Positions 21,301 through 32,604 are shown, counted from the first letter of the stretch. The stretch is DNA of 64,000 nucleotides from Seminavis robusta (GCA_903772945.1 CAICTM010000232.1:1-64000); one strand, 5' to 3'. Program-made: numbers and translations. The notes: generated by a model not told the origin, from the letters alone.

Positions 21301-23934
21301 CCGACTGCAGCCCAGCACTTGATTTCGAACCCGAGCGATGAGTGGAATCGTTATGATCAGTTATGTCCAGTCGATCGTCCTTCTTTCCGCTGGACTTTGG
21401 AGGAATAACTCGCTTCACTGCGACTTGAGTCCCACGATATTCTACGGCATGAGGATGAGGAGGTAGTGAGGATACCAAGTTGAACAACTGGCGCCGCAAC
21501 AAGGAGCTACCTTCATACGTACCTGCCAAAAGAACCACACCAAACGTTCCTCTCCCAACGATTTCGGGGGGATCTCCAAACTTAAGTTCCTCCTTTTTAA
21601 CGTGCCACACAGAGTCATTCTGCTTGCGGCGGCCCTCGCAATAAAAGTAGGTGATCAATCCCACGATCAACACCGCAGCTATCGGCATGCCGATCGCCAG
21701 TCCCAGGTTGACTTCGTTGCTGACTTCTTCAGAGCATACCTCGCCTGTCCACTGGCTACTCGTGCAAATACATATCCCTTGGTCAATATCTTCAATGCCA
21801 TTAACACATTCCAGCTGTGGCAGTATCCAGTAGCGGACACGGAAGGTCATGTTTCGACCCAGCTCATTGTCCAAAAACCAAATATCAACGTGCGAAAAGG
21901 GAGCTCCACGACGTTCTACACCCAGCTCTAGTGTCACGTTGGGATCAGTCAATGAAATGTTGACAAAGGCGTCTTCGTTGGAGCCGAGCGCATTCGTGAA
22001 CGCAATCGCTGCGGTCAAATTTGTCGGCTCTCGCTGCAGCACTTCTTGAATATTCTCAAGCGTCTGTGACAGATCCAGCTCTATGGACTCGACTTGACCA
22101 GGCTCCAGTGGAAAAATGAGTTCTTGTTGATAAAAGACATTGTCGTTCACGCCCGCAGGAGCTTCGATTGTCACCGTAAATATTGCGTCCTCTCCTTCAC
22201 CAAGACAATCAGACGACGCAAACGAAAATTGATCGACACCATGCACTCCTGTCAAGGGCGCATACACGAGACGATTCGATGGGTCGTTGACCAGGCCGGG
22301 AGGTGCGGCAAGAGATCCTGTCACTTTGGCTGCATCGAACCCATTCCAACCAAGAGCTCGAGATGTGTCAATGTCCATCCTGACCAGGTTACTCTTGACG
22401 GTGCTTGGACAGAGTGGAGGGGAGAAAATTGTAGCACGTTCGAATCCAGATGTGACGGTTTCCTGTGGCTTGGTCCATAACGTCTGCCACTTGGTCTTTG
22501 TGGAGCATGTCTCCCGAATGCAAGTTTCATCGGGGTCGTCGAGGTACTCACCCGTAGTCGAGATTCTCCATACTGATCCAGGCTTATGTGTCTGAAGGAC
22601 ACGAGAAGTGTCAGGGGAGGGCAGCTTTGATCCTTAACACAATTCTCAGTCACATACCTCGTACACTTCAAATGCGTTGATGAATACAGGAAAGGGAAAC
22701 TCCAGTTCAATCCATTCGTGGCCTTCGTTCTCTTCGCTCAAGTCCCAACTGTTCTTGGAATCAACATAGACAGGATACACACTTGCAATTGGAGGGAGGG
22801 AGGGGGTGAACCAATCGAGAAATAGGTGAGCAAGTTATCTTTCGTGACACATTTTTTTGCCGCCAAGAGACAACATTACTTGGTTTCGTCTTTTGGCCAC
22901 GCGATAATGCTACTTACTCTGGTGGACCTAGAATGCCGCTGGCGTGCCATCCAGTGGCAGAACAAGATCCTGAAAGGAATGAAAGAGAAGTTGTCAGTAA
23001 AAAGCGCACCATGCAAAATTTTGTAGATTGATGTTCCTGTGCGGTACTTACCAGTTTCCCAACCACCGGAGAGAAGGTCGGTCGATGTACAGTCTGGATT
23101 GCGCCACTCATAACAGGCTGCTCCGCATTGACTGTATTGACTCGAGTAGCGAAGGACGTTAGATGCCCATGCAAACGTCTGCGGGACTGCCGTCACGGAA
23201 GGATCTAGGTAGGCACCTTTGTTGTTGTTGTGGTCTTCATCTTCATCGGATGATGAAGCATTGTATTGATAGAGTTGTCCCAACAGTGGGAAGTGTGTGA
23301 CACGAGCATACGGTCGAGTGGCAAAGCTTTCGGCGGCGTCCAGATCCACATCGGTGCTGGTCAATGTCAGCACGACCGCCGTATCCTGCTGCTCACCCGG
23401 AATCACCACCGCGGATGCATTGATGGATGCGGGTGCATCATTCACAGCTTGCACCGAAATGCCCAGTGTCGCCTCGGTGGCACTTTCGAGCCCACTGGCC
23501 GTGTCGACAAACTTGTAGGCAAACGTGTCAAAAATTTCGTCCGGAGTGGCACTCGCTGCATTGGTTTCTGGTAAATACATGACAATACCCCGTTCGTTCT
23601 CGACCAGAGCCTGCGGTTCCGTGATGGCTTGCATTTCCCCGTATTGATTGAGAGACAAGGCGATGGACGTGTAGGCGGGTCGCAGATTTGGATTGAATTG
23701 TGCTTGATAGAGGGTTCCACGTTGTGGGAGTTGTGTAATGACGACTTGCATGAGTGCTTGTGTGATTTGACTGGGTCGACCCAGGGAGAAGTAGGATAGT
23801 TTGTCTTCTGGAATGGTGATATTTTTGGAGTTTGGTTCTTCTACAACGTGAGGTACGAGCCTGACCGTTGCGGTGGAGACATGTAACGTCTTGTCCTGCA
23901 CTTGATATTGAAAGGTAATGCCTTGTGCAAAAGT

Positions 23935-23969
<35 letters not shown>

Positions 23970-25704
23970 CGGCAGTCACAACAAAGACGACGCGCTTATT
24001 TTCTGTTCGTTCGAGATCCGTAACTATGTCTCCCACAGCCAGGGGTTCACTGCTCGTTGTTGAGTGTAAGGTGCCCAGTTCTGGTGGTGGAATCGAAAGA
24101 AGAGTCGTGATCAGATCGTCTCCATCTGGATCGAACGATTTGAGCTCAAAGGTGGTAAAGGCATTGGGTGCTTGTGTGTTGACAGCGACGACCACTTCTT
24201 GGTTGTATCCCACAAGTGGACACGCCTGTGTGGGTATGCGTAGCGGAGGTGTCGGTGGCGCTTTGGGGTCTCCATTGGAAAAGGTCATTTCATTGGCAAT
24301 GGTAGGTAAATTTCCGACGAGTCCTGGATGTGTGCCATTGGGAGACGAATCGGTGGTCAAGGAGAGTGCGCCTTGCGTGGGTTGATTGAAATTCCAGTAT
24401 AGATGCAAGTCTTTGGCAGTGGGATCGGTGTTTGTGTCGATGGCCAATTTGTAATTGTCTTTGATTTGCTGAGGGGTCCTTGCGGACGACCAAACTCTGA
24501 ATTCATCGAGACATCCATTGGCCGCTTGCTGTGGATCGAAATCTCCCCAGGGTCGATCAGGTTCTTGTCCTAGAGCCAGTACGCCATTGGGTTCCACGAG
24601 TCCGGAAAAGTCGGGAGCGTAGGAGAGAGGATCTTTGGTGCGAGTGAAATTCATGTGTGTGGGCACGATCGTGGGGGTCGTAATGGCAATGACCGGAATA
24701 AAGAACTTGGTGTAGCGGAAGGAACCGGCATTTGATGCTGTTGTATCATCTTCTACAAAGAGTGGTTCACTGCTGTTTTTTTCAAAGACGAGAGCGTATG
24801 CTCCAGCCGCAGCCACTAGAAGGGCTTGTTCCTCCCTTGTGCATTCTGCAGTACTACTGGTACTAGTAGTAGATTGCAGCGGGACCCATACGACGTCCGA
24901 CCACTGGAATCGTTCTGCTTTTTCTGCCAGCAGACAAGGATTCTCGACGACTTTGACTTGTTTTTGCTGGTCGACTCCGTAGTACTCGTTGGCATCGGGG
25001 TGCTCTGGCAGATCCCAATCGTTTGAGAAGGGCGCCTTTTCGTAAGTGACCTCCTGAGAGTCAGACCCAGAGTCAGCGTCAGTGTGAGTTCCGTTGGTAG
25101 TGAGAGTGATTTGCGTGCTCGCAAAGTCCAACTGCTGTCCATCGAGAAAGAACTGGACGAGCGGAGGATTTGTGTAACTGTTGAAGACATATGCCAAATG
25201 GCGCCATTCGTTTTCGTAGATGGTCCCGACTCTTGGATTTTGACTAGTGCGGAGAGTGACGCGTCCACTGCCTCTCCACAAACTGATGGAATCGGGTTGC
25301 GTAAGGAAGAAGAGCTCGTTGGCCGCTTCGTACGGTTGTCCACCTTGACCCAAGTAGCCACGCACGTTGTAGGCACTGTACGACACTATATGATTCGAAG
25401 TCAAGTGCAGATCCGTGATGCGATACCAGTATTCCACTGTGTGACGACCCGCGGGAATGTCGCTCCATTTCAGACTGATCGTGTCGGGACGAGTCCAGTC
25501 AAACGCATAGCCAAATCCAGAACCTCCTGCCACACAGTTGCCTGGACTACTTGTTGGACTTGTTGTACTGCTCGTAGTAGTATTGCTGCCTGTATTGTTG
25601 CTTGCAGTTGTGGCTGTGGCTGTGGCTGTGGCTGTGGCTGCGGTTGCCAGCAGTACATGTACTAGTAGTGCAGAACACAGGATGCTCTTCATCGACTTCA
25701 TCAT
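18311..25704 (-). CDS. receptor guanylyl cyclase with kinase domain, 19 exons, 1951 aa
   Basis: Exons: 23052-25704, 22918-22969, 22658-22781, 21523-22591, 21108-21441, 20950-21022, 20835-20863, 20638-20759, 20538-20563, 20329-20464, 20072-20247, 19680-19989, 19582-19599, 19313-19500, 19205-19218, 19067-19085, 18849-18990, 18749-18767, 18311-18662; total 5,856 nt, phases all agree. Layout: signal peptide (1-22), Thr/Asn-rich stretch, LamG-like domain (about 65-450, WRHLAYVF), cadherin-like repeats with a poly-Asn run, a Cys-rich EGF-like spacer, one helix at 1238-1260, then a TKL-like kinase (GRGTFGVVLL, VAVKR, HGDLKAAN at 1481-1488, DFG at 1501-1503) and a class III cyclase (FFSDIVGFT, D1663; VETIGDAYM, E1703 and D1707; NTASRMES). 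Glu in VETIGD predicts GTP as substrate. It should turn an outside cue into cGMP; ligand unknown. Confidence 0.9.
20465..20637 (-). repeat. tandemly duplicated intron around a 26-nt micro-exon
   Basis: Intron 20564-20637 (74 nt) and intron 20465-20537 (73 nt) are near-copies: both begin GTGAGTCATT, share GGGGTCTTCTTG, AAATCTCA and CAGGGTTACGTTTCGGAC, and differ at few sites. Between them is the exon 20538-20563 that encodes AANILVDTK of the kinase catalytic loop. The intron body also resembles the preceding exon at 20690-20726 (28 of 37 positions by eye without gaps). Confidence 0.9.
23936..23970. repeat. (TTG/GTT)n trinucleotide run encoding poly-Asn
   Basis: About ten GTT units on the plus strand, read as consecutive Asn codons in the minus-strand receptor ectodomain. 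Length is likely to vary between alleles. Confidence 0.9.
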
Positions 25705-25956
25705 GCTCTCCCCACTGCAACTAGCAAGCTCTAGTACCAGACCAACCGCAAGAGAACTTCTGCTAGCTAGTACTAGTAGAAGAATATCTGATACTCCAAT
25801 ACAGGTAGCTAGGATTCGATGACGGTATGATACTTGTAATACAGTATGGCAGAAGACAACTCTTCAAACAGACAAATAATGAAGACGAGAATGGGGAGCG
25901 GGTAGCGAAGCTTTTTCGTTTCATCACCGAGTTCGTCAGGCGATGCTGGGCATGTG
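25705..25956. promoter_or_regulatory. 5' flank of the receptor cyclase gene
   Basis: Short region between the receptor start codon and the transposon. It has CTAGTACTAGTAG-type palindromes at 25765-25785. The transposon begins only 253 bp upstream of the start codon, so it may affect expression. The right-hand copy of its target duplication is at 33557. Confidence 0.45.
25948..25956. repeat. target site duplication, left copy
   Basis: GGGCATGTG directly before the left inverted repeat; identical to 33557-33565. Confidence 0.85.
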
Positions 25957-26525
25957 GGTCAGCAGTAAACCATACCCCAAGTTGGTACTAAGTTCTTCTA
26001 AGTAATTTCACTGGGACTCTTGACAGTTACATTAATTAGACAAACCGTAAATCATCTAAACTTGGTACCGTGGTACCAAGTTTAGTCATCGCAAAGGGTC
26101 TCAGTGGATTTATTGCCCGAAAATGGTTTGCATATGAGTGTGTTCCCCACAGAGGTACCAAGCTATTGGAGCTCCAACTTGGTACCTTTTTTGCTCTTTT
26201 TAATAGTTATTTTATTGGTACCAAGCATTCTTGGTCCATGGACCAAGTTTTACTTTTTCATTCCCAAGCCATCTTGGAACCTGTACCAAGTTGCTAGTTA
26301 GATACTATCATAGCCTAAATACTTCTTGGGCCATCACTTGTACTTATAGTGGCATCTCACATTGTGGTTTTCAGTTTCTTGGTACCTGAGAGTTCCCTAA
26401 GTATGTAATTGGACACTTATGTAATTTTTCCTTTGAACTTGTACCTCCCCTAGGGCCAAGTTTCAAAATCTTGGCACCTCCCCTTGGTCCCCTTGGTACC
26501 ACCAATTTAACTGTTTTATCTGTTT
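25957..26525 (+). repeat. left terminal inverted repeat with CTTGGTACC sub-repeats
   Basis: The first 110 bases match the reverse complement of the right end closely (AAACCATACCCCAAGTTGGT, then TAATTTCACTGGGACT). The match becomes patchy and strengthens again at 26395-26520. CTTGGTACC or its near variants recur about eight times in forward orientation, as expected for transposase-binding sub-repeats. Confidence 0.85.
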
Positions 26526-26821
26526 CTTGGTACCCGGACCAAGCAGAGCACCAAATGACCAAGTGGAAACTTCTTAAACCTTTTTGCCTTTTCTCTAATT
26601 CCAGAGTTATGTACCACTGTACTCCCAAGATTTTAAATTACTTGATTCCCACCAGCGTCTTGGACATTCTTAAGTAAACTTGGTTTAATCTTGGCACCTA
26701 GTTGGAACTTTGTACCATTATCTTCTTTTTCATGTTGCCAATCCCACGGGAACAAAATTTCATGTTGCCAAACATTTGGCAACATAACCTAATCCCAAGC
26801 CATTCATTTTTTCTCATTTCA

Positions 26822-26876
26822 GAAACAACAACAATAACAACAGCAACAACAACAACAACAGCAGCAGCAGCAATCA
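26822..26876. repeat. (AAC/AGC)n microsatellite inside the transposon
   Basis: Run of AAC and AGC triplets between the left inverted repeat and the first cargo frame. Confidence 0.85.
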
Positions 26877-27040
26877 ACAAGCTTTAGCCACAACAGTAGA
26901 AAACAACAATCAATAACCAAGCAACAGGAAGCTGGCAGTCACATTGGTTCTTCTTACAAGTACTCATCAGGCAGCTTCCCTGTTCATTCTGACTACTGTG
27001 TTCTCTGTGTTCCTACTAGCTGTTTTAGCTGTCAAGAACA

Positions 27041-28098
27041 ATGGAGGTCAATGACACCAACATCAGTCAAGAAGGAAGTGATGATAATTCTCCGACAATG
27101 GAACCCTCTACAAGTCAGACAAATCACTACCGTCCCCTCTAGAGTTTTCTTTTGACAAGCTTCCAACAAAGCAGAATCCACCTTCCATAGCTGGCAGATC
27201 GACTATGCTAGTTTCACTCTTCCCTACCATCGTGGACACGGAGTTGACTTTGCAGTAGAATGCAATCCCATGACATTTGCCAGAGCATTCTTTGATGGCA
27301 AGAAATTGGAGCAGATGATTCAATTGGCACAAGGATGAAAGTTGAACATGTCAAGGTCAAAAAGACTCTCGAAGCTGAGTGCAAGGCTGTCTCAGAAATC
27401 ACCAATTGCAATGTTTCATTTTGACCAAGGACAAGAAGTCACCGAAGCAATTTCTGTCAACGTATTGTCACCAGAGATCGCTGTGGGTTCTTCAATCTGG
27501 CCGTAACATATTAGTGACTTGCCAAGTTCCACACTCGGTCCCAGTTATTGGAGAGATCCAATCTCTCCACACAAGGAGGAGGAAGAGACTGAGCACCACG
27601 TGCATGAATCAAAAAAACCCAACAACAACAATATGCGCCCTGTGTGTCCTCCATTGTACTACAAAGAACAACCCAAAGGAATCATACACATGTCTTACTC
27701 AAGAGTTCAAGTATTCAATCAATGCCAGCACTCTCAATAGTACTCATTCCCACCAAGATCCAAATGAAAATTCTGCTACAATCAATCCCACCAATGATTC
27801 AATGCTTATGTATGCTGAAATCAAAATGTTGGTCCCCCACTCCCAAATTGGACAAGACAAAATTTCTGAATACAGAAGTGATAAGAGACATGCCACAGCA
27901 GAATTCTCCACCAACTTTGCAATTGGAGATGCATTTGATTACGCCGTTGAGCAACTTGGGGTACGGGGTGCACTTTCCACTGTGACTATATCAGATGGCA
28001 ACCCAAAGAACAATCTCCAATTGCTTCCAGGTTTCTCCTTCATTAATGTGGGAGATCTCAATCATCAAAGTGACGACAGGGCAGGTATGAGTTGTTGA
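27041..28098 (+). pseudogene. cargo reading frame(s) of the transposon, broken or intron-bearing
   Basis: An ATG at 27041 opens a 33-codon acidic stretch (MEVNDTNISQEGSDDNSPTM) ending in TAG. Good-looking coding pieces then follow in changing frames: HGVDFAVECNPMTFARAFFD near 27240, an EEEET-rich piece near 27570-27640, and a long piece ending at 28098 (DAFDYAVEQLGVRGALSTVT). Junctions that would join them were not convincing. It is either a multi-exon gene or a decayed one. No known domain recognised. The position near the left end is where a transposase could lie. Confidence 0.45.
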
Positions 28099-28352
28099 GA
28101 GCAAGTAGCCAGTACGACTGGTTTCAAATGTCTATGCCCAAGAATCTTGGTCCAAGGATCACTGCTGCTGCGCATTCAATTCTCTGCCGTTCCTTGCCAA
28201 CGTGTTCTTTCCTCCATTTTGCATCTCATTCGCGGCATTGAGAAGAAAAATGTGACCCATGTCCTCATCCTCATCTTCCAACAGTACAGGAGACCAATGA
28301 CTCTTTGTTGAAGAGAGGAAACATTGGGACGAAACAGCGCAACCTTCGGTCT

Positions 28353-29405
28353 ATGAGGTGGATCCCCAATCAAAACTGGCACATGTATGTGGATGAAGAA
28401 ACACTTCTGGCAGCTGGGGCCCAACCAAAACTGTCTCCACAACCAAACCATTCCTCTACCAATTTACTCAGCAACAAGCCTTCTCACCAGATTGTTCACT
28501 ATGATGCTCCCAATTTGAGGGAGGCAATGAATGATCCCAATCATGAGCTGTACCAGAATCAAGAGAATGCATTGACCCTTCCTGGCTCCGTGATCATTCC
28601 CATTCTTCAAGATCAATCTCGGCGTGTCTACATTCGAGGACCAAACAATCCACTTGATATCCAATACAACAAAGCCCTTTTCTTTGATGGTGCACTCTAT
28701 CACGGTGGCTGGACATACAAGTGGGATGAAGTTGTTGTAACTGATGCAGGAGGGGGGACCATGCGACGAATGTGGAAACCAGCATACCATGCTCACATTG
28801 AATCAATCTATCTTCAGCGAGAAAAACAGTACCTTGGATTGGCAGTCAGGGAGGCTCTTGTCAAACAAGAAGTTGTACCAGAGGGACATCATGTTTCAAA
28901 GCTCAAGGAACCTCATATCATTACCGATGAGCTCGAATATCAGTCTGCTGTGGCTGCCAGTATTCTGTTGGCTGATACCAAGAAGCTCAAAGCAGACTAT
29001 TCCAACATGGGAATTGCCAAACAATTGATGTATGCGGCCATCAATCCAGATGAAAGGCATTTGCCGGAGAGAATGAAACTATCAATCCAAAAAATTCCAG
29101 AGCTTTCCCAAGGTGAGAACTCATCTGTTCTGGGAAATTCCATCCATCTGATGAGGAAGTCTTTGGCAATAATGCAAGAAACGAGCAGGGGTATCTGTCC
29201 CCCACAAGACAAGGTCATTTTGAATGATCTTATGAAAACAATGGAATCATATGCGAGTCAGTGTTCTGCAGCAGTAGAAAAGGATTCAAGCAACCACCAC
29301 GAAAAAGACCTAGAAACGGCAGCAGGAAAGAAGAGAGACGCAAAACAAACTGATGACAGGAATCAAAGATCTCGCAGGCGAAACAACATGTCTGACGAGG
29401 GTTGA
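28353..29405 (+). CDS. transposon cargo protein with a possible 2OG/Fe(II)-oxygenase-like pattern
   Basis: First ATG of the open frame is 28353; the frame is open from about 28240, so the true start may be an upstream exon. The stop is at 29403-29405, giving 350 residues from this ATG. Residues 45-123 read like the core of a double-stranded beta-helix dioxygenase: QIVHYDAPN (H49, D51), SVIIPILQDQSRRVYIRG, then ALFFDGALYHGG (H117) with K123 after it. The H-x-D...H triad and the strand pattern suggest Fe(II) binding, but the family is not proven. The C-terminal third is helical, then strongly charged with KKRDAKQTDDRNQRSRRR, a likely nuclear signal. It faces the minus-strand RING gene tail to tail. 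Transposons in fungi sometimes carry TET/JBP dioxygenases, which makes this a tempting parallel, not evidence. Confidence 0.55.
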   Translation: MRWIPNQNWHMYVDEETLLAAGAQPKLSPQPNHSSTNLLSNKPSHQIVHYDAPNLREAMNDPNHELYQNQENALTLPGSVIIPILQDQSRRVYIRGPNNPLDIQYNKALFFDGALYHGGWTYKWDEVVVTDAGGGTMRRMWKPAYHAHIESIYLQREKQYLGLAVREALVKQEVVPEGHHVSKLKEPHIITDELEYQSAVAASILLADTKKLKADYSNMGIAKQLMYAAINPDERHLPERMKLSIQKIPELSQGENSSVLGNSIHLMRKSLAIMQETSRGICPPQDKVILNDLMKTMESYASQCSAAVEKDSSNHHEKDLETAAGKKRDAKQTDDRNQRSRRRNNMSDEG

Positions 29406-29447
29406 GCATGTTGGCCAATGTTATAAGCTGAGTGCGAAGAGGTATTC

Positions 29448-31352
29448 TCAGGCAAAATTATTTCCTCTCGCTACATTAAGTTCTATACGGAACAACATCT
29501 GTATCCTCGTGTTTCTTCTTCTTCTCTCTCGACATAAGAGGACGCGCGACTGTGCAGACTCTGGAAGTGCAGCGAAGAGGGGTTCACGTCTGTGCCACTC
29601 CGTAGTATACCATTCTTTAGAGACAACAAATCCATCAATGGTTCGAACAAACTTTGTACTCCAATTTTGGCACTCGCTATTAGGGCAACCGAATCTTCCA
29701 TTAACATCGCGAACACAGAGCAGAGAGCAGTCCGAACAGTAATCAGTATCACATTCCCACTGGCATCCCCTGCTTCTTCTTGAGCTCGAAATTGTCAACA
29801 CTTTCCCACAGATTGTACATGGATGGATAGTCCTTGTCTCACACTGTGTTAGATAGGCATCGCTCACACCGAAATAATCTTCGGGTGAAGAAGTAAACCC
29901 ATCTCTCTCAGTCAGTGCAAAACCTTGATTTCGATAAGCATTCCGGGCAACTGGTCTTGTATCCAGATAGCCAAAGTGATCACAAAGGGACATCCATAGG
30001 CTCTTCTCAGTGATAGGATTGCTAAATATTTCAGTGCCACGGGCATCCCGTAGAACATGGAATCCCCAGAAATGCTCCTTTGGCTGATTGGCCCCCCGTG
30101 GTTTCCCAAGTATCTCTTCACCAGTGGTGACATTGGTGAAGTGGCTTCCGACCAAGCGGCAAGCTGGGCACCTACCAGCTCTAAAAAGGAGATGACCCAC
30201 CAATTGATCGGCAAAGTGATACGTCACCAACAGTTTTCGGGTACATTCTTCGCACATTCTGTGGTTGCAATTGGGATGGTCGCTCTTGACGTTGGATTTG
30301 TTTTCCAAACACACACAGCAAGTCTCCATGTCCAACTCCTGAAAAAATTCATCCATGTTCCGATGGGCGACTCCAAATGCTTCAGTATTGAAGATACTCT
30401 CATTGACTTGGGAATTTGGTTGTGGAGTTCTCGAAACACTTGAGGGAAATGGGTGATTATGGACAAGAGCAGCAAGCAGATACTTTTGGACAGAAGTGTA
30501 GTTGTTGATCGCACTTAGCAGACACTCTCTGATTCTTGATTGCAGCTGGACCAGACCTATTGGTTCCGTACCGAATTGAATGAAACAATATGAAATGCAC
30601 AAGGACAGGCACCTGCAGATGTTTGTTGTATTCTGCTGAATAGAGGTGACTATCTCAGTTGGTAGCTTCATATCTGCTTCATGGGAAGTATATAATCCTT
30701 CACCACCAATGACGCCTGACTCTGTCATAGTCAAATAATGATTGAGAATAAAATAGAAGAACTTTTGATCTTGGACAGTGCCAGCAGACAAGCTTCTGTC
30801 GTAAATATGGATGATGATCTTGTCGTGCAGGTTGACTGCATACATAAGTCCTTTTGGGTCTGGTACCAGCAGGAAATGGAACTGGTTTCGATCAAATGGA
30901 TTGACATTTCCTCCACTGCTGGTTAGAGGGGTGTTCTGTTGTAATTCGTCCTTTCCAATGAGTGACCAGTTCATTAGAAACTTTTTCATCAACCTTTTCC
31001 CCCTTGAAAGATGGATAATCCATTCTTGCTCCCTTCCAGGACAATAACCTTGGACAATATGATGTGAAAACAATGAAGGATTGAGGAAGTAGACACTTGG
31101 CCTTCGGCAACTTTGATGACGGTGAATGGACTCCACTGCACCGACATACCTGGCTTTGGCACTCTTGTGGAATGTTAGCACTCCACCGTGAGGACATGTC
31201 CATCTCTTGTTGAATGAATGCAGAGCTTGCTTGAAGTCTGATTGATGATTGATGCAATAGAAGGTAATCTCTTCATTGTATGGTGTAGTTCGGCTGATGT
31301 TTGCACTGTTATTTGTCATCACAGATACAGAAGAATTCTGTTGGCCACGCAC
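29448..31352 (-). CDS. RING-finger protein carried by the transposon, 634 aa
   Basis: One long open frame. The labelled start at 31352 is in frame, but the true first exon may be further upstream among the Gln-rich frames (31520-32604). Residues 345-400 form a C3HC4-like RING: CCVCLEN, then CNHRMCEEC, then CPAC, with a 29-residue insert before the last pair. A second Cys cluster near 525-575 (CTICGK, CDTDYCSDCSLLC, CPNSEC) looks like another zinc ribbon or RING-like fold. The N-terminal 300 residues are unfamiliar; they include a short HGGVLTFHKS piece and Asn/Gln-rich stretches. RING proteins usually act as ubiquitin ligases. Together with the second cluster, this could be a ligase that modifies host silencing or the transposition proteins, but that is inference. 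Confidence 0.65.
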   Translation of the reverse strand: MRGQQNSSVSVMTNNSANISRTTPYNEEITFYCINHQSDFKQALHSFNKRWTCPHGGVLTFHKSAKARYVGAVESIHRHQSCRRPSVYFLNPSLFSHHIVQGYCPGREQEWIIHLSRGKRLMKKFLMNWSLIGKDELQQNTPLTSSGGNVNPFDRNQFHFLLVPDPKGLMYAVNLHDKIIIHIYDRSLSAGTVQDQKFFYFILNHYLTMTESGVIGGEGLYTSHEADMKLPTEIVTSIQQNTTNICRCLSLCISYCFIQFGTEPIGLVQLQSRIRECLLSAINNYTSVQKYLLAALVHNHPFPSSVSRTPQPNSQVNESIFNTEAFGVAHRNMDEFFQELDMETCCVCLENKSNVKSDHPNCNHRMCEECTRKLLVTYHFADQLVGHLLFRAGRCPACRLVGSHFTNVTTGEEILGKPRGANQPKEHFWGFHVLRDARGTEIFSNPITEKSLWMSLCDHFGYLDTRPVARNAYRNQGFALTERDGFTSSPEDYFGVSDAYLTQCETRTIHPCTICGKVLTISSSRRSRGCQWECDTDYCSDCSLLCVRDVNGRFGCPNSECQNWSTKFVRTIDGFVVSKEWYTTEWHRREPLFAALPESAQSRVLLCRERRRRNTRIQMLFRIELNVARGNNFA

Positions 31353-31519
31353 TTCTTCGACTGGGAAGCTATTTGATGACGATTGATCACTTCTGGTATG
31401 ACGATTAGCAGATGCATCGATGTGGAGAATTGATGACTATCCCTCTAGATGCAGTATTGTTGTTGGCAAAGTTTGTTCTTGAATTGCTTTGCATACTATT
31501 GCGTGCTGTGGGAACCTGT

Positions 31520-32604
31520 TCACCGTTTACTTTGCTGCTGTGCTGCTGCTGTTGTGACTCTGGTGCACATGAGGCCTGTTTGTTTGCTGCTGCTGCTGCT
31601 GCTGTGCTGCTGGATTGCTCTGACTGTTGTTGCTGTCCTTGTGAGTATCTCTCTTGTTGATTTGGTGGTGGCTGCTGCTGCTGAGGCGGCGGGTGTGGCT
31701 GCTGCTGCTGTGGCTGATGCAGATGTTGCTGTTGTTGTTTGCCGCTGCGGCAGGGCTTGGCTCTGTTTGCTGCTGTGTGGCTGCTGTCCTTGTAGCAATT
31801 TGTTGTTGCTGCTCCTGTGCATGCTGTTGCTGTGCTTGTGATGCCTGAGGCTGTGCTGTGGTGGAATCAGTTGTTGGTGTGCACCAGGTTGCCATTGCAT
31901 TGCCTGTTGTACATGCTGTTGCTGTGTTTGTGATGCCTGAGGCTGTCGCTGTGGAATCGGCTGTTGGTGTGCACCAGATTGCCATTGCATTGCCTGTTGT
32001 GGTTGTTGCAAAGAATGATTGAAGACATTCACTCACCCATCAAACCTGCGGAGGACCCAGGTATGTGAATGTTGCCATGCATGGCTTGCTGATGAGGGGG
32101 ATACAATGGAAACTCTGTTGTGGATTATTGAATATAAATGGTGGCTGATAATACATGCTTGCTGTGGCAGCCCAAATGGTGCATAAATTGTTGTGTGCTG
32201 TGGCAAGTTGGCGGGTAGCTTCCAAATGGGTTGATATTTTGGTGGTAATACATATTGCTGTTGGGGTGGAAAGCAGCAGTGGATTGATTCAGAACATGCA
32301 TCATTGAGTTGCTGTATCCAAATTGTTGTTGTTGGGAATCATTTGCTGTGCTGAAGCAGTGGAGATATTGGAATTTCCATTGCTGGGATTGATGTTGAAT
32401 ATCAATCACGAACATATGCATAGAATCTTTCTCTCCTACCAGCAACAGCATCAAAAAATGTGTTCTCTGGTTAATGAAATCAGATATTACATTTTGACAT
32501 GATGCATGCTGATACCCATGATCAAGAGCAAGCTGATGGACATATGCAGCCATGGTATGGAATCCATCAAGACTGGAAAACTGCTCACTTTCGAGAGAAG
32601 ACAT
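31520..32604 (-). CDS. Gln/His-rich cargo reading frames upstream of the RING gene
   Basis: Two main open pieces, 32125-32604 (starting MSSLESEQFSSLDGFHTMAA) and 31520-32032, same strand as the RING frame. They are rich in Gln, His, Asn and Ser. An imperfect repeat of about 91 bp (near 31841-31908 and 31932-31998) encodes QAMQWQSGAHQQPIP-type units. They may be 5' exons of the RING gene or a separate Gln-rich regulator. Because two frames are open at once in 31520-32036, the correct one is uncertain. Confidence 0.4.

Noticed and set aside
31412-31848. Plus-strand Leu/Cys/Val-rich open frames
   Set aside because: They are the complement of the CAG/CAA-rich (Gln) repeats on the minus strand.
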